DNA from: Pantoea sp. Brub
GTDB lineage: Bacteria > Pseudomonadota > Gammaproteobacteria > Enterobacterales > Enterobacteriaceae
Assembly (NCBI GenBank): GCA_016642085.1
Contig: VOQV01000002.1
Span: 22,282-86,281, forward strand
Length of the DNA stretch: 64,000 nucleotides
Direction of reading: 5' to 3'
In this document: in pieces, positions 54,601-64,000 of the stretch
Position numbering within the stretch: position 1 is the stretch's first letter
How the letters are laid out: every line of letters begins with the position of its first letter
Translations under genes and position numbers: made by a program
Notes under the pieces: model-generated
Told to the model about the DNA's origin: nothing
Seen by the model: the letters and a program-made list of their open reading frames with translations, nothing else
Database searches by the model: none

Positions 54601-54913
54601 AAATAAGTATTTTATTTTTAAATTAAAATTAATGATTAATAATCTATTAATCATTAATAGTTATAATTGTTTATGTAAATATTGACTGATACAAAATTGT
54701 AATATTAATTAATTTATACGATTTTTATTGGAAATTATTTTTAAATAACAGCTTAAATAAGCTGATATTATCGTTCAATATTACAAGCATAAAAATTTTT
54801 TTTATCATTTTTTACAATTAACACTTGAATAATAAATGTATGTTACAGATTTATTTATTGTACATATATTATCCTATAATAAGTGTTATTTTATCTGTAC
54901 TAAATTATTTCAA
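54601..54913. other. nadE-astC convergent spacer with two stem-loops
   Basis: Gene-free 313 bp between convergent genes. It holds a 12-bp perfect inverted repeat at 54628-54658 (ATTAATGATTAA / TTAATCATTAAT, 7-base loop) just after nadE, and a short GC-containing hairpin at 54749-54764 nearer to astC. The frame at 54825-55154 on the plus strand is mainly antisense to astC. Confidence 0.5.
54749..54764 (-). terminator. Possible astC terminator hairpin
   Basis: Stem CAGCTT/AAGCTG with a 4-base loop; on the minus-strand RNA it is followed by UUAUUU. It lies 150 bases past the astC stop. Plausible intrinsic terminator. Confidence 0.4.
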
Positions 54914-56131
54914 TTATGAATGCAATTTAACAAACGATTTACATGCATTAGTAAACCTTTCCATACCAATATCTATTTCGTTTAAGCTGATATTTAACGC
55001 TGGGGTAAAACGAATAACATTAGTACCGGCAATTAAGACCATAACTCTTTCTTCAGCAGCTAAATTACTTAAATCTTTTGATTTGTTAATAAAATGTGAA
55101 TTTAATTCTGCACCTATCATTAATCCTAATCCACGTATTTCTTTAAAAAGATGAAATTTATTATTAATTTTTTTTAATGCTTGAATAAAAAAATCATGAC
55201 TATTTTTTACCCCTATCATGAATTCAGGTTTGTTAATTAATTCTATAACTTTACCTGATACAGCTCCTGCTAACGGATTACCTCCATAAGTAGTGCCATG
55301 AGTACCTATACTCATACTGATAGCAATATCTTCTGTAGTAAGAAGAGCACCAATTGGAAATCCACCACCTAAAGCTTTAGCACTAGTTAATATATCTGGT
55401 ACTACATCATAATGCATATAAGAATATAAATATCCTGTACGACCAATACCACTTTGTACTTCATCAAAAATTAATAAGGAGTCATATATATTACATAAAT
55501 TACGTAATTGATGAAGAAATTTCTTCTGAGCTGGAATAACTCCTCCTTCTCCTTGAATTGGTTCTATAATTACTGCACAAGTATCATGATTAATTAATCG
55601 TTTTATTGATTCAATATCATTAAATAATGCGTGTTTAATTTTTTTAGGAAGAGGAGTAAAATATTTTGAATAATTAGATTTTCCTCCTGCAGCAACAGTA
55701 AATAAAGTGCGACCGTGAAAAGAATTAATAAAAGAAATGATATTGCGTTTATTTTTTCCAAAACGATCATGAGCTACTTTTCTTGCTAATTTCATTGCAG
55801 CTTCATTAGCTTCAGCTCCAGAATTACAAAAGAAAACTCGTTCTGCAAAAGTTAAGTCAATTAATTGTTTAGCTAAACGCAAAATTGGTTCATTAGTATA
55901 TCCATTCCCTGTATGCCATAAATTAGCTGCTTGTTCTTGTAATGTTTGTTGTAACTGAGGATGAGCATGTCCTAGTGCATTAACAGCTATTCCACCAGTA
56001 AAATCTATGTAATCATTATTGTTTTGATCCCAAATTATTGAACCTTTTCCGTAAATTGGTATAAATTTTGCAGGAGTATAAATTGGTATCATACATTTGT
56101 CAAAATCACGACGTGAAATATTTATTGACAT
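54914..56131 (-). CDS. astC: Acetylornithine/succinylornithine aminotransferase (AstC/ArgD)
   Basis: Class III PLP aminotransferase, 405 residues (E. coli AstC 406). PLP lysine in [47 protein letters not shown] and [12 protein letters not shown] are typical. Position next to nadE and residues such as YAPAPFIP-like YTPAKFIP favour the AstC orthologue rather than ArgD. The other ast genes (arginine catabolism) are absent, so it probably serves ArgD/DapC reactions in arginine or lysine synthesis. Confidence 0.92.
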   Translation of the reverse strand: MSINISRRDFDKCMIPIYTPAKFIPIYGKGSIIWDQNNNDYIDFTGGIAVNALGHAHPQLQQTLQEQAANLWHTGNGYTNEPILRLAKQLIDLTFAERVFFCNSGAEANEAAMKLARKVAHDRFGKNKRNIISFINSFHGRTLFTVAAGGKSNYSKYFTPLPKKIKHALFNDIESIKRLINHDTCAVIIEPIQGEGGVIPAQKKFLHQLRNLCNIYDSLLIFDEVQSGIGRTGYLYSYMHYDVVPDILTSAKALGGGFPIGALLTTEDIAISMSIGTHGTTYGGNPLAGAVSGKVIELINKPEFMIGVKNSHDFFIQALKKINNKFHLFKEIRGLGLMIGAELNSHFINKSKDLSNLAAEERVMVLIAGTNVIRFTPALNISLNEIDIGMERFTNACKSFVKLHS

Positions 56132-56298
56132 AATTATTATCCTATATTTTTAAGATTAAAATAATGATGATTATAAAAAACATTTAACATAAATTTATAT
56201 TAATAGTATTAGTAGAACAGAAGGAATATTATAAATAATATTTAATTAATATTGAATGCACTACTGACATTATCAGTAGTTAACTACCGATAAAGATT

Positions 56299-57159
<861 letters not shown>

Positions 57160-57242
57160 TTATATATAATATTTAATTATTTTTTAAAAATAATTTCAAT
57201 TAAAAAATACTGTTAAATTAATTTTAGTAAATAAATTATAAT

Positions 57243-58079
57243 TTATTTAGACCATTTACCAAAAGTTACTCGAGGATTACCTCCATAATCTTTGATTGTA
57301 TCAATTTGTTGATAGCCAAATTTTAAAAATATTTTTCTTACAGCTTTACCTTGTTTCCATCCATGTTCTAATAAAAGCCAACCATTTTTTTTCAACCATT
57401 TAGGAGAATTTTTAATAATTATTTGCAAATCATCTAAACCTTGATTACTAGCTACTAAAGCACTATGAGGTTCGAATTTTATTCCTCTCATGCTAAGATG
57501 CATATCATCTTTATCAATATAAGGAGGATTACTAACAATTATATCAAACAAATTGGATTGTAAATCATTAAACCAATAACTTAAACAAAACAAAACATTA
57601 CAAATATTAAGTTTATTAGCATTTTCTTTAGCTTTTAAAATTACTGTTTCAATATAATCTATTCCAATAATTTGACAATCTGGACGTTCAGTAGCAATCG
57701 CTAACGCAACATTACCAATACCAGTACCGAGATCTAGTATTTTTGATGGCATATTTGGTAAATGTTTTAACGCTTGTTCTACTAATATTTCAGTATCAAC
57801 ACGAGGAATCATAGTATCTTTACTTGTATTTAGTACTAAAGACCAAAATTCACAGGTTTTTATTATATAAGATATAGGTTCTCCTCTACAGAGTCTTAAT
57901 AATAAAATTTCTAGTTGATCTAATTGTGCATCACTAAGTATAAATTCATCGAATGCAGTAAGCCAACCAAAAGATTTTCCGGTAACATAACTTAATAATA
58001 TTTTTGCATCATATTTTAAATTTTTATCAATTTTATATGATAATTTGCTTATTTTATTAAACCAATTATTAATATTCAT
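57243..58079 (-). CDS. prmC: Release factor glutamine methyltransferase
   Basis: Methylates the GGQ glutamine of RF1 and RF2. 278 residues (E. coli 277). SAM motif [13 protein letters not shown], catalytic NPPY in [13 protein letters not shown]-terminal RF-binding domain. It overlaps prfA, its substrate's gene, by 11 bases, so the two are co-translated. Confidence 0.97.
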   Translation of the reverse strand: MNINNWFNKISKLSYKIDKNLKYDAKILLSYVTGKSFGWLTAFDEFILSDAQLDQLEILLLRLCRGEPISYIIKTCEFWSLVLNTSKDTMIPRVDTEILVEQALKHLPNMPSKILDLGTGIGNVALAIATERPDCQIIGIDYIETVILKAKENANKLNICNVLFCLSYWFNDLQSNLFDIIVSNPPYIDKDDMHLSMRGIKFEPHSALVASNQGLDDLQIIIKNSPKWLKKNGWLLLEHGWKQGKAVRKIFLKFGYQQIDTIKDYGGNPRVTFGKWSK

Positions 58080-59148
58080 TTAATAATGATAATTGAATAA
58101 TGTAATTTTCTTGAATAATTGGTTTAATTAAATATTCCAATTTCCCATTTAATATTTCTTCTAAACGATACATCGTTAAATTAATACGATGATCTGTAAC
58201 ACGGTTTTGTGGAAAATTATAAGTACGAATACGATCAGATCTATCTCCACTTCCTAACAGATTACGTCTTATATCAGCTTCTTTATTACGTTGTTGAGCT
58301 ATTTTCATAGCATGGATGCGTGAACCTAATACTGTTAAAGCTTTAGCTTTGTTTTTATGTTGAGATCGTCCGTCTTGACATTCTACTACAATACCAGTTG
58401 GTAAATGAGTTATTCGTACTGCAGAATCAGTTGTATTCACATGTTGACCTCCTGCTCCAGATGAACGAAATGTATCTATTTTTAATTCATTAGTATTTAT
58501 CGTTAACAAATCTTCTTTAGGTATTTCAGGTATTACTGCTACTGTACAAGTTGAAGTATGTATTCTTCCTTGTGATTCAGTTGATGGAATTCTTTGTACT
58601 CTATGGCCACCAGATTCAAATTTAAGTTGTTCATAAACAGCATTACCTTTAACAAGAATAATTATTTCTTTAAAACCACCATATTGACTATTATTGGTAT
58701 TAATAATTTCAGTATTCCAATTGCATATTTCAGCAAATCTCATATACATCCGAAATAAATCTCCAGCAAAAATTGCTGCTTCATCACCACCAGTACCAGC
58801 TCTTATCTCTATAAAACAATTTAATTTATCATTTGGATCTTTAGGAAGTAACAGCATTTGTATGTCTTTTTCTAAAATTTCATTTTTTGCATATTCGTTT
58901 TGTAATTCATCTTTAATTATATCAATAAGTTCAAGATCAGCAGATAGCGTTTTTAGATCTTGAATATTTTTTTGTATTTTTTGCCATTGTTCAAAACAAT
59001 TTATGACATTGCTCATATGTGAATATTCACGTGAAATTTTGCGAAATTTTTCTTGGTCATTAAATGATTTTTTATCATTTAATAAGACTTCTAAATTTTT
59101 ATAATGTTTTTGCATTTTTTCCAGATTAGCAATAATAGATTTTTTCAT
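58069..59148 (-). CDS. prfA: Peptide chain release factor 1
   Basis: Terminates translation at UAA and UAG. 359 residues (E. coli 360). GGQ motif in [15 protein letters not shown]; the stop-recognition tripeptide region reads [10 protein letters not shown] (P-x-T form as in RF1). In E. coli hemA precedes prfA; here hemA is missing and an eroded 1.1-kb region lies upstream. Confidence 0.98.
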   Translation of the reverse strand: MKKSIIANLEKMQKHYKNLEVLLNDKKSFNDQEKFRKISREYSHMSNVINCFEQWQKIQKNIQDLKTLSADLELIDIIKDELQNEYAKNEILEKDIQMLLLPKDPNDKLNCFIEIRAGTGGDEAAIFAGDLFRMYMRFAEICNWNTEIINTNNSQYGGFKEIIILVKGNAVYEQLKFESGGHRVQRIPSTESQGRIHTSTCTVAVIPEIPKEDLLTINTNELKIDTFRSSGAGGQHVNTTDSAVRITHLPTGIVVECQDGRSQHKNKAKALTVLGSRIHAMKIAQQRNKEADIRRNLLGSGDRSDRIRTYNFPQNRVTDHRINLTMYRLEEILNGKLEYLIKPIIQENYIIQLSLLNEY

Positions 59149-60310
59149 TCAATTTTACAATTCCATAATAAATATTATACATTAAATGTCATTCATTCCT
59201 AAATTTGTCTCATAAAAATTTCTTAATTAATATTAAAAATTAAATTTTAATATTAATTAAATTAATCTTTAAAAAATTGCATTTTATATATTTAAGTAAT
59301 CTACAGTATTTTTTATTTTTAAATAGTTATTTACAATTATAAATCATTTTATAATTATCTACATTATAAAAATATATATGATATATAATTATTTACTGTT
59401 AGTGTACATGTAATTATTTATAATTTTATGCTTATTATTTACTTAATAAGTTCTTTAAATATTAACAATATTTAATACTAAATATTTATACATTATACTT
59501 TTTGTGTGAATTAAAGTTTCATGTTGATATGTTATAAAATGTATGTTCAGCATCAAACAATATAATTAAATATTAATTACAAATAGATACTAAAAAAATA
59601 CTTTTTTATTTACTTGTACGAATAATTGTATTAACAAATTATACATTTAATAAAATAAGTACAATCTTATTATAATTGTTTTTTAGAATATAAGAAATAT
59701 AATATATTATATTATGTTATTCCAAATTATAAATTAATGTATTTATATATACTATATAAATACATTTCTAGTGTTAATATAAACCTATAAAAACACCATT
59801 TTGTACGAATAATAGTTTTATTTGTTTTTTTTAAAATTATTGGTTATATTATTTTAATAATATTGCGTTGTATAATAATAAATAGTTTTTTTGTTAGCAT
59901 AAAATTATAAAAAAAATTACTGTAATGTCTTACGTATGACTACATAATTTAATAATGTATTTATTGTATCATTTAGTTTAAAAATAACATGCATGTAATA
60001 TTATATGAAATATAAATTATTGATACATAGATACAATATTTTAAACTTATATTCATTTTCATTGATGTTTTTTTTAATTATTAAATATCACTGCTTAATT
60101 AGTGTTAATAATTTATCTATAAAATTTAAAAAAATTATACTATTACTACAAAATAAACAAATTTAAATATTATATCAATTGTTAAAATTAGAATTTAATA
60201 ATTGATAATTATAACACTAATACAATATGTTTTTACACTATCTCAAATAATATTAAATTAACATAATTCTTCATATATACAAAAATTGAAAGTAATAATT
60301 GGGACTTCAT
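59149..60310. other. Eroded region in place of hemA and lolB
   Basis: A 1.16-kb gene-free, almost pure A/T region. In E. coli hemA (same strand as prfA) and lolB (same strand as ispE) occupy this interval, about 1.9 kb in all. No readable fragment of either survives, and no RNA gene is evident. A string resembling the XerD half of dif (TATATTATGTTA) near 59708 is probably chance. Confidence 0.6.
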
Positions 60311-61173
60311 ATGATAACTATATGGCCTTCTCCAGCAAAATTAAATCTTTTTCTCTATATCAATAATCGTCGTTGTGATGGTTACCATAATTTGCAAACT
60401 CTTATTCAATTTATTAACTATTGTGATTTAATTACAATTGTATTAAATTATGATAATAAAATTAAGTTGTTAACACCATGCATTGGTATTTCTGAAAGAA
60501 AAAATTTAATTATACGAGCTGCACTTTTATTAAAAAATCAAGCATATAAAAAAGGTTTAATATCTATAAATGCAGGAGCAGATATTACTATTAAAAAAAA
60601 ATACCTATAGGAGGAGGATTAGGAGGAGGTTCATCAAATGCAGCTACAACACTATTAGTGTTAAACTATTTATGGAATACTAGATTTACGATTCATGAAT
60701 TAATGCAATTAGGTATGCAATTAGGTTCTGATGTACCAATATTTATTAGAGGTTATTCTGCATTAGTTGAAGGCGTTAATGAAAAATTTCAATTAATTCA
60801 ACCAAAAGAACAATGGTATCTTATTACTTATCCTAAAAACATACAAATTAGTACAAAAATGATTTTTAATCACCCAAAATTATTTCGTAGTACGCCATGT
60901 TATAGTTATAAAAAACTTTTAAATTCTCCATTCAAGAATGATTGTGAATCATTGGTTAAAAATCAATTTAGCATAATTAATGATCTGATCAATTGGTTAT
61001 CCAATTATGCTCCATCACGTTTAACTGGAACTGGTAGTTGTATTTTTTCTGAATTTAATACAAATAAAGATGCTCAAAAAATATTAAATATAATACCAAA
61101 ATGGGCGAATGGGTTTATAGCTAAAGGTAATAATATATCTCCTTTATACAAGATGTTACTTAACAAGCATTAA
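60311..61173 (+). CDS. ispE: 4-diphosphocytidyl-2-C-methylerythritol kinase, frameshifted in a poly(A) tract
   Basis: GHMP-family kinase of the MEP isoprenoid pathway. From ATG 60311 (MITIWPSPAKLNLFLY) the frame aligns with E. coli IspE up to ITIKKK, then a run of nine A (60593-60601) puts it out of frame and it stops at 60610. The second frame resumes at once with IPIGGGLGGGSSNAA (the GHMP P-loop) and runs to 61173. One extra A would restore a 287-residue protein colinear with E. coli (283). Both halves are otherwise well conserved, so the gene is probably still used, via slippage, or the base is a sequencing error. Confidence 0.9.
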
Positions 61174-61229
61174 TTTATCTAAAATAGATTGTTATATATT
61201 TAAATTTTGTTATAGCGAAAGGTTTTATT

Positions 61230-62177
61230 ATGAATAAAATGAAATTATTTACTGGAAATGCTGTTCCAGAATTAGCCCATCGTATTGCTAATCGTCTGTA
61301 TACTAGATTAGGGAATGCTTCTGTAGGTCGTTTCAGTGATGGAGAAATCAGTGTAGAAATCAATGAAAATGTACGTGGAGGAGATATTTTTATTATTCAA
61401 TCTACTTGCTCTCCTACTAATGATAATTTAATGGAATTAGTAGTTATAGTAGATGCTTTAAGGAGAGCTTCTGCTAGTCGTATTACTGCTGTAATTCCAT
61501 ATTTTGGGTATTCTCGCCAAGATCGAAGAGTGCGTTCTGCAAGAGTTCCTATTACGGCTAAAATAGTAGCAGATTTTTTATCTAATGTTGGGGTTGATCG
61601 AGTGCTTACAGTTGATTTACATACTGAACAAATTCAAGGTTTTTTCGATGTACCAGTTGATAATGTATTTGGCAGTCCAGTCTTACTAGAAGATATGCTA
61701 CATTTAAATTTAGAAAATCCCGTAGTTGTCTCTCCTGATATTGGTGGGGTAATACGTGCTCGAGCTATTGCTAAATTATTAAATGATTCAGATATGGCAG
61801 TGATTGATAAACGTCGTCCAAATGTCAATGTTTCTCAAATAATGCATGTTATAGGTGATGTGAATAATAGAAATTGTATATTAGTTGATGATATGATTGA
61901 TACTGGTAGTACTTTATGCAAAGCAGCAGAAGCCTTAAAAGAACGAGGCGCAAAATGTGTTTTTGCATATGCTACTCATCCTATTTTTTCTGGTAATGCA
62001 GTACAAAATTTATATGAATCATCTATAGATCAAGTTATTGTTTGTGATACAATTCCTTTATCTCAGCAAATTAAAGCTTTACCTAACGTTCGTTTATTAA
62101 CTTTATCAGGTATGTTAGCTGAAGCAATAAGACGTATTAGTAATGCAGAATCTATATCTTCAATGTTTGAACATTAA
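61230..62177 (+). CDS. prs: Ribose-phosphate pyrophosphokinase
   Basis: Makes PRPP from ribose-5-P and ATP, used for Trp (TrpD), pyrimidine, purine, His and NAD synthesis. 315 residues as in E. coli. Conserved [19 protein letters not shown] in parts, the flexible-loop region [11 protein letters not shown], the PRPP-binding [11 protein letters not shown] and the C-terminal RISNAESIS. Among the most conserved genes in the window. AAAGG site upstream. Confidence 0.98.
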   Translation: MNKMKLFTGNAVPELAHRIANRLYTRLGNASVGRFSDGEISVEINENVRGGDIFIIQSTCSPTNDNLMELVVIVDALRRASASRITAVIPYFGYSRQDRRVRSARVPITAKIVADFLSNVGVDRVLTVDLHTEQIQGFFDVPVDNVFGSPVLLEDMLHLNLENPVVVSPDIGGVIRARAIAKLLNDSDMAVIDKRRPNVNVSQIMHVIGDVNNRNCILVDDMIDTGSTLCKAAEALKERGAKCVFAYATHPIFSGNAVQNLYESSIDQVIVCDTIPLSQQIKALPNVRLLTLSGMLAEAIRRISNAESISSMFEH

Positions 62178-62319
62178 TTATTTATGTATGATTATCAATA
62201 ATAATTATTTTAATTTTAGATTATAAAAATACAGTCAATCTTATTATCATTAAACTTAAGTATTTTAATTAATTAAAATTATTTAATTGATAAATACTAT
62301 TATTTTAAAAATTAAAAAA

Positions 62320-62925
62320 ATGTTAAATAAAATTAAATTAATTGTCGGTCTTTTAAATCCTGGATATGAATATATTCATACTCGTCATAATGTAGGATCT
62401 TGGTATATAAATTTATTAATAGAAAAATATAAATTATCTTTAAAAAAAAATTTAAAATTTTCAGGATATATGACTAAATTATATATCAATGATAAAATAT
62501 CATATATATTTTTACCTAATACATTTATGAATTTAAGTGGTAAAGCAATAAAATCCATAGCTGATTTTTATAAAATTGTACCAGAAGAAATTTTAATAGC
62601 ACATGATGAACTAGATTTAATGCCTGGTATTATAAAAATAAAAAAAGGAGGTAGTCACAATGGACATAATGGATTAAAAAATGTTTTTCACCATTTTCAA
62701 CAAAATCAAAATTTTTATCGACTACGTATAGGGATTGGTCGTCCTAATGATAAAAAACACATAACACAATTTGTATTAAGCTCACCTTCTATCAATGACA
62801 AAATATTAATTCAACAAGCTATCCACAGAGCTATTTGTTATACTGAAATATGTCTACAAGCAGAAAATATGACAACATTTAATAATATTGACATATATAA
62901 ATTAAATACAAAACAACAACTATGA
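62320..62925 (+). CDS. pth: Peptidyl-tRNA hydrolase
   Basis: Releases peptides from prematurely dropped-off peptidyl-tRNA. 201 residues from ATG 62320 (MLNKIKLIVGLLNPG, like E. coli MTIKLIVGLANPG); a TTG 11 codons upstream is not supported. Catalytic His in TRHNVG, Asp in HDELDL, Asn in FMNLSG; GGSHNGHNGL intact. Confidence 0.95.
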   Translation: MLNKIKLIVGLLNPGYEYIHTRHNVGSWYINLLIEKYKLSLKKNLKFSGYMTKLYINDKISYIFLPNTFMNLSGKAIKSIADFYKIVPEEILIAHDELDLMPGIIKIKKGGSHNGHNGLKNVFHHFQQNQNFYRLRIGIGRPNDKKHITQFVLSSPSINDKILIQQAIHRAICYTEICLQAENMTTFNNIDIYKLNTKQQL

Positions 62926-62972
62926 TATATCATACAATTAAAACAATTATTAATAAATAAGGAATTTACATT

Positions 62973-64000
62973 TTGGGATTGAAATGTGGTATAATAGGTT
63001 TACCTAATGTAGGAAAATCTACTTTATTTAATGCACTTACTAATGCAAATATCAAAGTAGCAAATTTCCCATTTTGTACTATTGAACCTAATAAAGGAAT
63101 AGTTTCTGTACCAGATATAAGATTAAATAAACTTGTAAAAATTGTTAAACCTCATCAATTAGTACCAACTACAATAGAATTTATAGATATAGCTGGTTTA
63201 GTTCAAGGAGCTTCTCAAGGAGAAGGATTAGGAAATCATTTTTTAGCGAATATTCGTGAAACTAAAGCTATATGTCATGTAGTGCGTTGTTTTAATAATG
63301 AAGATATTATACATATCACTGGTAATATTGATCCTATAACAGATATTAATATTATTCATAATGAATTAATTTTATCTGATTTAATAAGATGTGAAAATGC
63401 AATACAGCGTATTCGAAAAAAATCAATAGTTAATGATAAAGATTGTAAAGATGAATTATCTATATTAGAAAAATGTTTTCATCATCTTGCAGATTCACAT
63501 ATGTTAAAAACATTGTCTTTAGATAATGAAGAGAATCTAAAAATAGGTTATTTAAATTTTTTAACACTAAAACCAGTAATGTATATTGCCAATGTTAATG
63601 AAGATAGTACTCAAAATAAATATTATATGGATCAATTATATGAATTTGCTAATAAAGAAAATTCTTTAGTAATTCCTGTATGTGCTTCAATTGAAGCTGA
63701 TTTAATGCAATTAAATAATAAAGATCGCAATGATTTTTTATATGATTTAGGTTTAAAAGAAATTAGTTTAAATCGTGTTATAAGAGCTGGATACTCCTTA
63801 CTGAATTTACAAACGTATTTTACTGTAGGAATAAAAGAGATTCGTGCATGGACTATATCTAAAGGTACTAATGCTTTAAAAGCAGCAGGTAAAATCCATA
63901 GTGATTTTGAAAATGGTTTTATATGTGCACAAGTTATTTCTTTTAAAGATTTTATAAAATATAAAGGGGAAACAGGGGCAAAAGAATCAGGTAAAATACG
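62973..64000 (+). CDS. ychF: Redox-regulated ATPase YchF/EngD (partial, runs off the window)
   Basis: Obg-related P-loop ATPase that binds ribosomes. The start is a TTG at 62973 ([16 protein letters not shown], like E. coli [16 protein letters not shown]) with AAGGA upstream; no ATG fits. G1 [10 protein letters not shown]3 [11 protein letters not shown], the NVNE motif replacing NKxD (YIANVNED), and the C-terminal TGS-like domain begins near [15 protein letters not shown]. About 342 of an expected ~363 residues are inside the window; the 3' end is beyond 64000. Follows pth as in E. coli. Confidence 0.96.
   Translation, partial: MGLKCGIIGLPNVGKSTLFNALTNANIKVANFPFCTIEPNKGIVSVPDIRLNKLVKIVKPHQLVPTTIEFIDIAGLVQGASQGEGLGNHFLANIRETKAICHVVRCFNNEDIIHITGNIDPITDINIIHNELILSDLIRCENAIQRIRKKSIVNDKDCKDELSILEKCFHHLADSHMLKTLSLDNEENLKIGYLNFLTLKPVMYIANVNEDSTQNKYYMDQLYEFANKENSLVIPVCASIEADLMQLNNKDRNDFLYDLGLKEISLNRVIRAGYSLLNLQTYFTVGIKEIRAWTISKGTNALKAAGKIHSDFENGFICAQVISFKDFIKYKGETGAKESGKI

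Noticed and set aside
54825..55154. 109-residue plus-strand ORF starting in the nadE-astC spacer
   Set aside because: Mostly antisense to astC; composition mirrors the opposite strand; no ribosome site.
59700..59725. dif-like string (XerD half TATATTATGTTA)
   Set aside because: The XerC half does not match and such strings are expected by chance at this base composition.
59149..60310. hemA or lolB pseudogene fragments
   Set aside because: I could not read any conserved block in any frame, so no pseudogene is annotated.

Overview
The window is a contiguous piece of a very AT-rich, strongly reduced gammaproteobacterial chromosome. Nearly every gene has an obvious E. coli counterpart, intergenic DNA is long and almost pure A/T, and there are no insertion sequences, prophage, CRISPR arrays or rRNA genes. 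This is the style of an obligate intracellular insect symbiont related to Enterobacterales (Buchnera, Blochmannia, Wigglesworthia type). The genus cannot be fixed from the sequence. A complete trp operon together with acnA and fumC should help place it.

Gene order follows E. coli minute ~27 to ~39 with large deletions, then flips. Left part (1-10116, minus strand): cls, yciB, yciC and the whole tryptophan operon trpE-G-D-CF-B-A, with trpG and trpD as separate genes. Next (10731-23243): sohB, cysB, acnA, ribA, pgpB, pyrF, rnb, fabI. Between fabI and fumC about 1 kb of empty DNA replaces what in E. coli is the entire terminus region. Then (24297-36990): fumC; a manA-rsxABCDGE-nth transcription unit; tyrS, pdxH, rnt, grxD, riboflavin synthase and a single tRNA-Val(GAC). 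Next (37194-45080): the complete sufABCDSE iron-sulfur assembly operon, ydiK and ihfA. The E. coli-like translation operon thrS-infC-rpmI-rplT-pheS-pheT-ihfA fills 44781-51875. After hxpB, ydjM, nadE and astC the order jumps back to kdsA-prmC-prfA-ispE-prs-pth-ychF, so one inversion endpoint lies between astC and kdsA.

How the genes fit together: tryptophan supply fits a nutritional role for the host. Riboflavin (ribA, ribE), PLP salvage (pdxH), NAD (nadE) and Fe-S assembly (suf) serve the symbiont's own cofactors and possibly the host's. kdsA, fabI, cls and ispE show that a Gram-negative envelope is still made. Regulation is minimal: CysB and IHF-alpha are the only DNA-binding regulators seen.

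The most interesting signals are molecular decay or repurposing inside otherwise intact genes. ThrRS has lost three of the four key residues of its editing site, and PheRS editing residues are also altered. The Rsx (Rnf-like) electron-transfer complex has lost its flavin sites and its RsxB N-terminal cluster while keeping the other Fe-S motifs, with rsxG reduced to a membrane-anchor stub. ispE is split by a one-base deletion in an A9 tract, a classic candidate for rescue by polymerase slippage. The tRNA-Val has C instead of U at position 33. Two ancient regulatory features survive: the AUU start codon of infC, and a terminator/antiterminator pair in the pheST leader. I found no evidence for a wholly new multi-gene system.
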